Shown here piece after piece: positions 53,742 to 62,193 of a DNA stretch of 64,000 nt. Positions within the stretch are counted from its first letter, which is position 1, and the number at the start of each line of letters is the position of its first letter. Source of the stretch: Marthasterias glacialis (lineage: Eukaryota > Echinodermata > Asteroidea > Forcipulatida > Asteriidae). The stretch lies in the NCBI GenBank assembly GCA_911728455.2, contig OU452228.1:9968629-10032628 (forward strand), in the 5' to 3' direction. Below the pieces are notes generated by a model that searched no databases, had not been told where the DNA came from, and saw nothing but the letters and a program-made list of their open reading frames with translations. A program made the translations under genes and the position numbers.

Positions 53742-53900
53742 TTTTTTTGGGGGTGGGGAACTTTGTGCCTAAAACGGCTGATACTTTCTGAACTAAGGGA
53801 GATCCAAGGTTCAAGTGAGAAGCATTGGCATCGGGGGAGCTGCCCTCTTTACTTGGTAGCCTGACTTTGATTTTTTTTTGTCCAAAACCAGAAATGTCTA
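53742..53900. repeat. Diverged satellite monomer, right part after the microsatellite
   Basis: After the microsatellite the satellite landmarks resume: a T-run with ggggg, ttgtgcctaaaacggctgat, tttctgaactaagggagatcc, gttcaagtgagaagcattgg, catcgggggagctgccctct, ttacttggtagcctgacttt and tttgtccaaaaccagaaatg. Together with the monomer start near 53,287-53,330 this makes one monomer split by the microsatellite at its T-rich segment. Confidence 0.72.
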
Positions 53901-54930
53901 CAGAGACGAGGTGGGAGGGAGGAGGTCTGTGGTTAATTTGTGTATGTACATAAAGCTGTCCGACAAACAAAAGCAAAAAATGACCGGTCATATCACCATA
54001 AACAAATTGCTGGATTTGCATTTGTTTTATACAAATTGCCCTACTCATGGGCTCTCGCTCCATGTTAGTTTGATGGCGGCTTTAGTCAAAATGGACGGAA
54101 CGCCTAAGAGTATAGGGCCAACACATCGAGAGAGACAACAGGGGCTGTGTCTTTAACAACGGCAGGGAATTTCCTACCGAAAAATGTTTCTGCTCTATGT
54201 TTCACAATAACTCCTAAACAGATTGTGCTTGAGAAACACAACGTTTACCTGTACCAACCTTGGAAAGTCTTGTACCCTGAAAATTATTTTGATGGCTGTG
54301 CGACAGGTCCGTTGTTCCCAAAACGAAGAGCAAGTAGGAATACTCCCGAGTTGTCTTCAAACAGTGCTCGACGGGACTTTGTACACCATGCTGTACTAGA
54401 ACAAAAAACTAAAAAACAAATAAATTCAAATCACCCTCAATCAATTGCTGGGTTTGCACATTGCTGGTACCGTTGGAAAGCCCTGCTCACGGGTTCTTGG
54501 TTCATTGTAGTTCCATGGCTGTCGTTTGAAATGTACCCAACGTGAGAGGCCATAGAGAGGGGCTACCACCCCGAGGTAATTAGCGAAAAGACGCAGCTTG
54601 TTAACAACGGCTAGAAAAGACATATAGAGACATAATTTGTACTTGCGTCTGCCTTGATCGGTCCTGCACCCAACAAGTTATCTTTGGAGATCGTGCGACG
54701 GGCAGCTGTCACATGCCCAAAAACGACGGGCAAGCAAGAATACTCCGAGTTGTCTTCAAACGAGTATTCAACGGGAACTTGTACACAATGCTGTCCCAGA
54801 CACAAAGACAAAATATGAACGGTCAAATCAACCTCAAACAATTGCTGGATTTACACGTAATGTATTGGGCCCAGTAGTAAGGGCTGCTGCCCCGAAAAAT
54901 TAGCCAGCAGGATCTGCTTGTTTACACCAG
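53901..54930. repeat. Degenerate tandem repeat, about 400-440 bp unit, roughly three copies
   Basis: Three diverged direct copies share a core order. A gtaca core followed by gctgt lies at 53,945, 54,381 and 54,781, and an attgctggrttt motif lies at 54,004, 54,443 and 54,841 (spacings 439 and 398 bp). The second and third copies also share tactcccgagttgtcttcaa / tactccgagttgtcttcaaa, about 50 bp before the core, and a later ggggct-taccaccccgag / gggctgctgccccg block. I do not recognise the family and see no coding capacity. The few open frames of 60 to 130 codons are not conserved between copies. Confidence 0.68.
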
Positions 54931-55232
54931 TAATTAACGTCTCTATGTTCGTATTTTTCACTTTCAAAATAATAATAACAATAATAATAATGCATTCAGT
55001 TCAATCAGCCCATCACCTCACTCAGCATTTTGTTTGGTTTTGCTTCATTCCTTATTTATTTTGTTTAACGTTACAAAATGTAGAAAAATTCCACTGTCCA
55101 ACCATGCATGTGCAACAAAAATAATAAGGTAAAAGTTTGTAATAGAATATATTTGTCGGTCTAGCTAAATGCCAGTGCTGCTTGCGTACAACTTATATTA
55201 GGTAAAGAAGTACAGCGAAATCATTAGATGTC
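54931..55232. other. Non-coding stretch, nothing recognised
   Basis: A/T-rich unique-looking sequence with a short (ATA) microsatellite near 54,970-54,990. No open frame with protein features is visible on either strand. Confidence 0.6.
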
Positions 55233-55335
55233 TTAAAGCCCCAGCTCACTGACTGTAAATGCTTCCATTCTTTGCACAAATCAAGATATCTGTAATAAAA
55301 CCAACCTGTGAAAATGTCAGCTCGATTCGTTGTTT

Positions 55336-55368
<33 letters not shown>

Positions 55369-55606
55369 GGGGGGGGAACGGTAAAAATACATTTAACATT
55401 TTTGTTTGCATTCCTTTAGGCAAAGTTTTCGTGTCACTGAGACGAAAACTAATGTTGGATCTTAAATTTATTCATCATTTAAAAACGATAAAACTACAGG
55501 AAGAAATATTTCAAGGACTATTTTCTACCATCATTATCTTCATATATATTTAAACCTGTTTACAATCATGTTTGTTTTTCTTACCAATGTTGACCTTGGG
55601 CTTTAA
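55233..55606 (+). repeat. Dispersed repeat copy 1, possible TTAA-ended element
   Basis: The part from 55,377 to 55,607 matches the reverse complement of 62,194-62,430 along its whole length. Shared blocks include aacggtaaa, catttttgt, gcattcct, ggatct, aaacgata, atttcaagga, ttttctaccatcat, ttcttaccaat and ttgggctttaa. The copy also has imperfect 15-bp inverted termini (ttaaagccccagctc at 55,233-55,247; gaccttgggctttaa at 55,592-55,606, two mismatches). Inside, agttttcgt and acgaaaact form a perfect 9-bp stem with a 9-nt loop (55,424-55,450). It is probably a short non-autonomous element. No coding sequence is present. Confidence 0.65.
55338..55376. repeat. T-run followed by G-run
   Basis: About 30 T are followed by about 9 G, directly upstream of the part of repeat copy 1 that is shared with copy 2. 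Copy 2 lacks the G-run, so this homopolymer pair is specific to this copy. Confidence 0.85.
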
Positions 55607-55850
55607 AGCCTTAAAATTCTATTTTCCCAAACGATAACTAAACTTTAAAAAATACAATGGGATCAACAATTACAAGGAAGAACTAGTAAACAAAAATACG
55701 AATCAGAAATTAATGCTACTCATTTACATAGTATGACTAATTGAATAATACACCTGACAGGAGACAAAGGGGCCACTTTGCATATTACGTAACGTTACAG
55801 TTTTTGTCCAATGGTTGAAACTGGTTTTTTTTCAGTACCTAAGTACCTCA

Positions 55851-55981
55851 GGGCTCAATTTCACAAAGAGCTAAGATTGATCTTAACTGCGAATCACTCT
55901 TAGTTGCTAAGCAAAGTGTGATGTCACAATACAAATCACTATGGTAATACCAATAACTCATCTTGAGATGAATCTCGACCC
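55851..55981. repeat. Palindrome-rich short repeat, possible MITE
   Basis: The block beginning gggctcaatttcacaaagag contains three small hairpins: aagat-tg-atctt, cttag-ttg-ctaag and catct-tg-agatg. Such sequences starting with gggctcaatttcac are of a kind I associate from memory with dispersed repeats in echinoderm genomes. I cannot confirm that here, and the other end of the element is not obvious. Confidence 0.35.
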
Positions 55982-56378
55982 AGAAACCACCATAAGTGTT
56001 TCAACACGTAAATGAACATGAAGGCTTGTACTGAAATTATTTGGGACGATTCATGTGATGTGTTTGTCTTTATTTTAAAATCACCCTTTTGTCAAAATTC
56101 GACGGAAAAAATATACCCGCATTTTCCTTCCAAATTCTGAATGAAATTTGAGAGTAGTCAAGAAATGAATAAAGCTATTCAACTCAAATTATTTTCGGTA
56201 CAGACCTATAATATGTCAATTAACATGTGGAAAGATTTTCGGGTGGTTTCAGGGACTTTAAACAAGTTGGAGAAAAACAAAAATTGCTAAGGTGACGGTA
56301 AATAAGTATCCCCTTTGCTTTTGTTTCCTGTCATCTACGGAATACAATAATTTATCTAACAGTCAATCAATATTAAGG

Positions 56379-56488
56379 CAAACAATGGGAGACTTTGGAA
56401 CGCTAGGTGGCAGCAGACTTAACGGGTAAGTTTTCTATTGTTTGCGTAGGTCTCCAGGCACCTAGTGTCCCTCATAGGTCTCCCATTG
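56379..56488. promoter_or_regulatory. Nested inverted repeat with a CTCF-like core
   Basis: An 11-bp perfect inverted repeat (caatgggagac at 56,383-56,393; gtctcccattg at 56,478-56,488) encloses two further inverted pairs: caaacaat/attgtttg (56,379 and 56,437) and ctaggtg/cacctag (56,403-56,409 and 56,459-56,465). The sequence ctaggtggcag at 56,403-56,413 fits the core of the animal CTCF site (AGRKGGCRS). The block lies about 400 bp beyond the 3' end of the esterase gene, on its satellite side. A short hairpin transposon remnant is an alternative explanation. Confidence 0.4.
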
Positions 56489-56868
56489 CGAGTATCATCA
56501 GAGCTCTGGTTCGTTACTTGACTTATTCGTGCTTGACCATTCGTTTTCAATACACTTCACGAAGCACCATTTCACTTTATGCATAAAATGATGTTCCGAT
56601 GTTTGATGATGCATTTCTTTCACCATATATGTACACTTATCTATCATCAAATTGTAGGGGGAAAAGTCAACCTTTCAAATAAAGCCCTTCACCGCCTTGA
56701 CAAAAAAAAGTAAACAGTATAATTGTTTTGCAAACTGTACTTACTCTACTATAATTTCGAAGTACTAAATAAAATCCATTTGTGTTATTCTTATGACAAA
56801 CTTACGATGCATCTACTGATACGTGTTCAACTAAACATTTTACGAGTCAATTTACCGGAGCAAGAACT

Positions 56869-57307
56869 TTAAAAGAATCTCTTTCCGTCTGAATTATCGC
56901 AGTTATCCATTGGATACACGCTCTTTGACTGGAGGTATTGCTTTTCGTATCGACTTGCACGGGTCTTAAAAGCCACACAACCACCAATGAAGAGAACAGA
57001 CAAAACCAAACTACCTATTAATACCCCTACGAGAACCTCAATCAGGAAAGTAGCATCATCTGGGGTTAAATTTAACCCGATACTCTCCCCGACAAGGCAA
57101 GGCTTGAGGGTACCAGGAGACTTGGTGGAATGGGTCTCGCTCGTCATTGTGATAGACGGTAGAAGGTAGGACCAGAACTGCATGACGTGAGGCCAATCAT
57201 AATCTTGACCAGACTGAACTTCAGGACAGTTTGTAAGAGACATAAAAGTGAGGTTTTCTGTATCGAAACGTGGCCACTCAACTCCAGATGGAGAGACGCC
57301 TGGAGTC
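56869..57307 (-). CDS. Exon 3: end of domain 2, transmembrane helix and cytoplasmic tail
   Basis: This exon encodes residues 1,049-1,193 after the split glycine codon. It opens with TPGVSPSGVEWPRFDTEN and MQFWSYLLP, the expected C-terminal end of an esterase domain and parallel to the start of exon 2. A short Thr/Ser/Pro-containing stalk (about 1,099-1,132) follows. Then comes a single hydrophobic helix (about 1,134-1,161), a basic stop-transfer KTR, and a 32-residue tail with three tyrosines ending GKRFF. The tail does not end in the PDZ-binding motif typical of vertebrate neuroligins. The topology suggests that both esterase domains are outside the cell. Confidence 0.88.
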
Positions 57308-60300
57308 CTGTAAAGAAATAAGCAGGTCACAATTTAACTACCAACTTTGAAAAATCGTGGAAAGTTGACCAGTCGAACCCAACTTTAACCACCAATATGG
57401 ATGTTTATAATTATTTTCATCATCAGTATGTCTATCACTAAGTAAACTTACCCATCGTGTATGAAGTTTTTCCACAAGGTCATCATCTCTAAGCTCATCT
57501 GCTTATCCTGGAGTCGGTAGGTGAGCTTGTATTCATCAAAGTGGGAACTGTAAGGATCTCCAAACAGGAACTGAAGATCATCACAAAAAGCAGGTCCTGC
57601 TTGCGGGGGAAGATAGCTATAGTAGTGAGAGGTTGCTTCGTGATCAAATGAATAAAGAAAGACGTCATTTCCTAAAGCAGCATGAAGCTTAGCTGCTTCC
57701 AATGTGGGTGACACAGTCAACATATCTTGCATGAATTGTCTGACACTCCCTCTAGTAAGACACTCGTCCTCAAATCCTTTCCGGCTAAGATACTCCGCAG
57801 AGAAAGCTATGGCTGCCTTCTCAGCGTTATTGAATGAAGCCCGACTGGCGACTGCAATCAGTCCTTCGGCTTCCGCTTGAGTTGGACAGAAACTTATGTC
57901 ACTGAAAAAGAGTGTGAATGAAACTGGTGAGATCTCGTCTTTTGCCAATCCGATGATCAAGTCTACATCGTTGATTTTTCCTGATTTCAATAATAGCCGT
58001 GGATCATCAGTCAGAATATTCCCGTCAATTATTGGTCGAAATGGGATCCCGAATGGGGAATACCTGCTGCTACCTGCAACGTCCAGGGCAGGCTTTTCAC
58101 GCAGGCACTTGATCATTAATTCACTGGATTTTACTGGACAGCCCACACTGCTGGCAAGGGTTCTAGCTTGCTCACTAGGACTTGGTTGGACAGGATTCGA
58201 AAGAGGACGGACGAGACCAGAGGCGCTCATTAGAATAACTCGCTGAAAAAGCCCTTCTGCCTTCTCTGACATAACAAGTAAGTGTGCAATAACCGACCCA
58301 GATCCATGACCGATTACAGTGACGCGGTTAGAATCACCTCCGAAGCTTTCAATATACTTATTGACCCATTTAAGAGAAGCCAACGCGTCCTGCAATCCAT
58401 AGTTACCAGGAGCTACTTCATCCTCAGTACTCAAGAATCCTAATGCTCCAAGACGATGGTTAATGACAACTACGACAGCTTCGATTTTAGATGACAGAGG
58501 TACAGCATCGTAAACAGATGATGTACCGACAGTTCCTCCACCAGGATGGATGAAAATCACGACTGGTAAGGAAGAATTATCGGCCGCAAGTGGAGCGTAG
58601 ATGTTGATAGTAAGACAGTCTTCACTGACTTCTGTCAATCCAGCGCGGACCATCCAGGGATCTTGTGGGATGGCTTGAGGACAGGCAGGGGGTAGTTTAT
58701 CGGGTATTCCAAGTGGCTCATCTCCCCATGGTCCTGTGTCTTGTGGAGCTCGGTATCGTAAATCCCCGATCGGGGGTCTCGCATATGGTATTCCTAAAAA
58801 CTCGGCAATCTCTTCACCGCCCACAGCCTCGTCTGCGATCCGTATGGCACCAATAACCGACCCTAATACTTCGCCATCTTTACTTGTAATCTCTACAGTT
58901 TTATTGTCAGGCGTTGTGCTTGTTCCTCTTCTAACAGGGACTTCAGTTGAACAGATCTCTGAAAAGACTGATTCGGCTATTGTAGGGACGTAGTCTTCCC
59001 AGAAGGCCACTTTATCTGCTTTGAGGTGCTGTCCAGTTGTGATGTTAGGTTCCAGGTTGAGATAAGTCTCGTTCTCAGCGTCAAACTTGGGCCACTCAGG
59101 AAGACCAGCCCCGTTTGGATCACTGAAAGTAGGGAGAAATAAATAAAAAACTGCCATGGCAACTTTCCAAATTCAATGTCTGACGGCTAACAAAAATATG
59201 CTTTTGCTCGATTTTGTTAAAAGTTTCAATCCAAATGTTAGGCGATGTATCTTCAAAAAATCAGAAAACAAGAGTTTAGATTTACTGAACTCCGAAACAA
59301 CAAAATTTTACGTAAACAGAAATAATCAAAACAAGTTATAAGAATAATCAATAAATAAATCTCATTTCTAACTAAGACACAATTTGACGCTTAAATTTAT
59401 AGTTGTGGTTTTCGCGACAATATTTGCGATTATTTTTGTTCTTCCATTGACCAGAAAGTTCTTAGTGCCAACCAATTTAATGGAATAATTGCAACAGGAC
59501 GTGGCACCCCACTAGAATCTATGTCTATATTCTCCAACAATGGATTCTCAAAATAAATTACGTTTTTCAAAGCTTGCATTTCGAATATGAGCCGTTTAAT
59601 GATCGGCATTTCGAAAAACGAAAAACGAAAAGCGAAAAACGAACAACGAACAACGAACAAACGAACAACGAACAAACGAACAAACGAGCAAACGAGCAAA
59701 CGAGCAAACGAGCAAACGAGCAAACGAGCAAACGAGCAAACGAGCAAACGAGCAAACGAGCAAACGAGCAAACGAGCAAACGAGCAAACGAGCAAACGAG
59801 CAAACGAGCAAACGAGCAAACGAGCAAACGAGCAAACGAGCAAACGAGCAAATGAGCAAACGAGCAAACGAACAAACGAACAAACGAACAAACGAACAAA
59901 CGAACAAACGAACAAACGAACAAACGAACAAACGAACAAACGAACAAACGAACAAACGAACAAACGAACAAACGAACAAACGAACAAACGAACAAACGAA
60001 CAAACGAACAAACGAACAAACGAACAAACGAACAAACAAACAAACAAACAAACAAACAAACAAACAAACAAACAAACTAACGAACGAACGAACAAGCAAA
60101 CAACCAAACAACCAAACAAACATACCAGAAAGACTTAAAATAACACTGTTGAATGACATGTCTAAAAACGGGTAGATTATTTGTAACTTGCATGATAATA
60201 ACAAAAAAGTTTAATCCCTAATTAAGACACATATTTTACGTACCCATTACGAGCGAAGTCCGTCCAGTATTGTATTAACTGTTGTGACAGCCTCACCGCC

Positions 60301-61715
60301 TCCGAGTTTGACGGAAAAAAGACTTGTGCATAACCAAACACGTACACAATGTCAAGACCATGGGGTGCACCCGAAATCAGATCAAGGAATTCTGCCGAAA
60401 GTAGAAGTTCCTTACCCACGTCGTATGTGAAATAATAAAAGTATGTATTGGTCTCTTCAGCGGATTCAACGTGACGGTGGAGAAGGTTTATACTTGGTAC
60501 AACAAACAACAGATCCCCATCTACATCAACAGCTTTTAGAACATTCTGCCTTGGGTCGTCCAACTTATCTGCTCCGAAATAAAACGTAAGAAGTGCGTCT
60601 GTGACGTCTCCTGGGTTGTTGCACGAACAAGTAGACGTTGTTGATGCAAGAGTGAAAGCTTTGAGTTCATCAGCTGTAAAACTAGTTTGATCAAGAAATA
60701 CACTTCCTTCATGGCTATTGACACCTAAAAGAAGATCATATTGTCCCATATGTGACATTGACGTCAGGTAGTCAATGTTTGGTAGGAAATCTCCGTCGAT
60801 GACAGCAGCTGCACTGATAATGCTGGACTGGTTTTGCAGAGTCTGCATGTCAAACTCACGGAGGCAGTTGATTAAGTCTCGGGTAGTATTTCTGTAGGCA
60901 AGATTACAACCAAGTAATTGACCAAGATTCCATGCTTGATACCTAGCGACCTCTGTTGGTGTTATTATACCAGGGAAGGCTACTCCACTTTGAGCAATAA
61001 CGCGCTTGAACAGAGTCCGGTCATTCACAGGTGAAGCCATTTGGTAGGTTACACTCCAACTTCCAGCAGATTCACCAAATAAAGTAATCTTGTTTGGATC
61101 ACCACCGAAGTTTGCGATGTTATTTTTCACCAACTGAATGGCGAGTCTTTGATCCCAAAGTGCGTAATTACCAGGCGCCGAATCGTCTCCTGTACTGAGG
61201 AATCCAAAGAGTCCAAGTCTGTAGTTGATGGTGACCACAATAACTTTCCCTTGTAGAGCTAAGATGGTGCCATCATACAGCGCTGCTTGTCCATTTTCGA
61301 AAGCCCCACCGTGGATGTACAGCATAACTGGGAGTGGTCCCATGTTGTTATCAGGAATATACATATTCAAAGTCAGGCAATCCTCGCTAATATCCGTATT
61401 CGGGAGAAACTGATCAAGTGCCGAACTTAAATTGAGAACGAGCTGTGGGCAACTTGGCCCAAACACCGTTGCGTTGAGAATCCCGTCCCAGGCAGCTTTT
61501 GGAACCGGTTTGGCGAAGCGCAGTGGCCCAATCGGTGGTTCAGCATAAGGTATTCCGATGTAACGCGTTAGTGGAGGGAGACCCAACATGGAACTTCTCA
61601 AACCCATGACCTGCCCAAGAGTTGTGTTTGTGATAACTGTCTGCCCAACAACATGTTGTAAGCAAATGACGCTCATCACTAAAGCCAACATCGTTCTCAT
61701 AATAAAGAAAATCAT
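56869..61715 (-). CDS. Tandem carboxylesterase-domain type I membrane protein (3 coding exons)
   Basis: Gene model, minus strand: exon 1 61,715-60,244, exon 2 59,122-57,452, exon 3 57,307-56,869 with a TAA stop. Intron 1 begins GTACGT and ends after a pyrimidine tract in TTTCAG. Intron 2 begins GTAAGT and ends TTTACAG. Both are phase 2 and split a glycine codon. The joined frame is 1,193 residues: signal peptide about 1-25, carboxylesterase domain 1 about 26-540, linker about 541-565, carboxylesterase-like domain 2 about 566-1,100, transmembrane helix about 1,134-1,161, cytoplasmic tail 1,162-1,193. The start ATG at 61,713-61,715 was chosen because it has A at -3 and opens directly on the signal peptide; upstream frame lacks ATG. 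A usual family member has one such domain (about 550 residues). Likely role: cell-surface or extracellular ester hydrolysis combined with adhesion or binding, an inference from cholinesterase-like adhesion proteins. Two adjacent genes are less likely, since domain 2 has no ATG or signal peptide of its own and domain 1 lacks its C-terminus without exon 2. Confidence 0.85.
57452..59122 (-). CDS. Exon 2: C-terminal end of domain 1 and most of pseudoenzyme domain 2
   Basis: This exon encodes residues 492-1,047. Its first 45 residues (DPNG, LPEWPKFDAENETYLNL, VAFWEDYVP) are the normal C-terminal end of an esterase domain and complete domain 1. After a linker with Cys548, domain 2 begins: EFLGIPYARPPIGDLRY (598-614), EDCLTINIY (658-666), HPGGG (683-687), NHRLGALGFLST (712-723), APGNYGLQDALASLKWV and FGGDSNRV. 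At the nucleophile elbow the sequence is GHGSG (762-766) instead of GESAG, so the serine position is Gly764. Glu887 (KDE) is kept. The histidine position reads AFCDDLQFLFG, with Phe1003. Domain 2 should therefore be inactive, as in neuroligins and related adhesion molecules. Fold retention is inferred from the conserved structural motifs. Confidence 0.9.
59613..60117. repeat. 8-bp minisatellite inside intron 1, in layered variants
   Basis: From left to right (plus strand): a short irregular gaaaaacgaa / gaacaac region, about 23 units of cgagcaaa (59,685-59,868, one tgagcaaa at 59,853), about 21 units of cgaacaaa (59,869-60,036), then a caaa tetranucleotide run to about 60,076 and a mixed end. 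It lies wholly within intron 1 (59,123-60,243). The long open frames seen on both strands are translations of the repeat. The rest of the intron shows nothing else recognisable. Confidence 0.93.
60244..61715 (-). CDS. Exon 1: signal peptide and catalytically complete carboxylesterase domain 1
   Basis: This exon encodes residues 1-490 plus two bases of codon 491. Residues 1-25 are a hydrophobic signal peptide ending HVVGQ. Type-B carboxylesterase features follow in order: RYIGIPYAEPPIG (51-63), EDCLTLNMY (111-119, second family signature), oxyanion-hole HGGAF (135-139), NYRLGLFGFLST (164-175), FGGDPNK then GESAG with nucleophile Ser216, HEGS with acid Glu336, and APHGLDIVYVFG with His452. C89-C113 and C270-C284 fit the two conserved disulfide loops. 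The tryptophan that binds choline in acetylcholinesterase just before the EDC motif is absent (LPNTDISEDC), so a general carboxylesterase is likelier than a true cholinesterase. Several N-glycosylation sequons are present. The substrate is unknown. Confidence 0.92.
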
Positions 61716-62193
61716 CTTTCGATTAAATGAGAAAGATTTTGTGCAACAAGTGGTGTTTTGGTGACGGCAAGTAGGACTGTACACAATGGCGCTTTCTGTT
61801 TGCAAAACTATTCATACCAGGTTAACCATGCATCCAAACAGTGACTGGTACGGAGTTGACCCAGCAAACCTACTGACGTATATCAAAATAACTTGCTATA
61901 CCCCAGGTAGCTCTTGAAAAGAGTCAAACAAAAACAAAATTCTCATTCAAGGGCATTTTTCCTTTATGGTCAACACACAAACAAGTGCTCCAAAGCTGCC
62001 GAGATGACAAGGCAAAGTTCACAGCGGGAGCTTCTTTTGGAAAAGGCCCCTTGGAATCCGGTTAATGAATCAATACTGACACTAGGCTACTCTGTTGTTG
62101 AACAAATTTTGTTGAATTATGTTCTGGTACAAACAATGATTAATCAAGACATTAACCTATCCCTACGTACGGTGGCCTAATTAGTAGACCCAA
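61716..62193. other. Upstream region of the esterase gene, no gene seen
   Basis: This should hold the 5' UTR and promoter of the minus-strand esterase gene. I see no convincing TATA box, CpG-rich promoter or additional coding exon. A plus-strand frame at 61,914-62,180 has no recognisable protein features and does not begin with ATG. Confidence 0.45.

Noticed and set aside
53325..53864. Leucine/tyrosine-rich open frames of 67 to 179 codons on the plus strand
   Set aside because: They are translations of the TTTA/CTTA/CTTG microsatellite with no coding signal.
54147..54545. A 132-codon plus-strand open frame
   Set aside because: It spans a degenerate tandem repeat whose other copies do not keep the frame, and it has no recognisable protein features.
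56060..56080. TTTATT at 56,069-56,074 as the poly(A) signal (AATAAA on minus) of the esterase gene
   Set aside because: It lies about 800 bp from the stop codon with no supporting context. A/T-rich sequence produces such hexamers by chance.
57896..58246. Plus-strand open frames opposite the esterase exons (also 58,665-58,993 and 61,225-61,413)
   Set aside because: They are antisense shadows of well-supported coding exons.
59430..60204. Long frames rich in FVCLFVRLF on the minus strand and NEQTSKRA on the plus strand
   Set aside because: They are translations of the 8-bp intronic minisatellite in several frames. The block sits inside intron 1 of the esterase gene.
61716..61805. Extension of esterase exon 1 upstream by 30 codons
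   Set aside because: The frame is open but has no ATG. It would begin at TTG and place a polar segment before the signal peptide.
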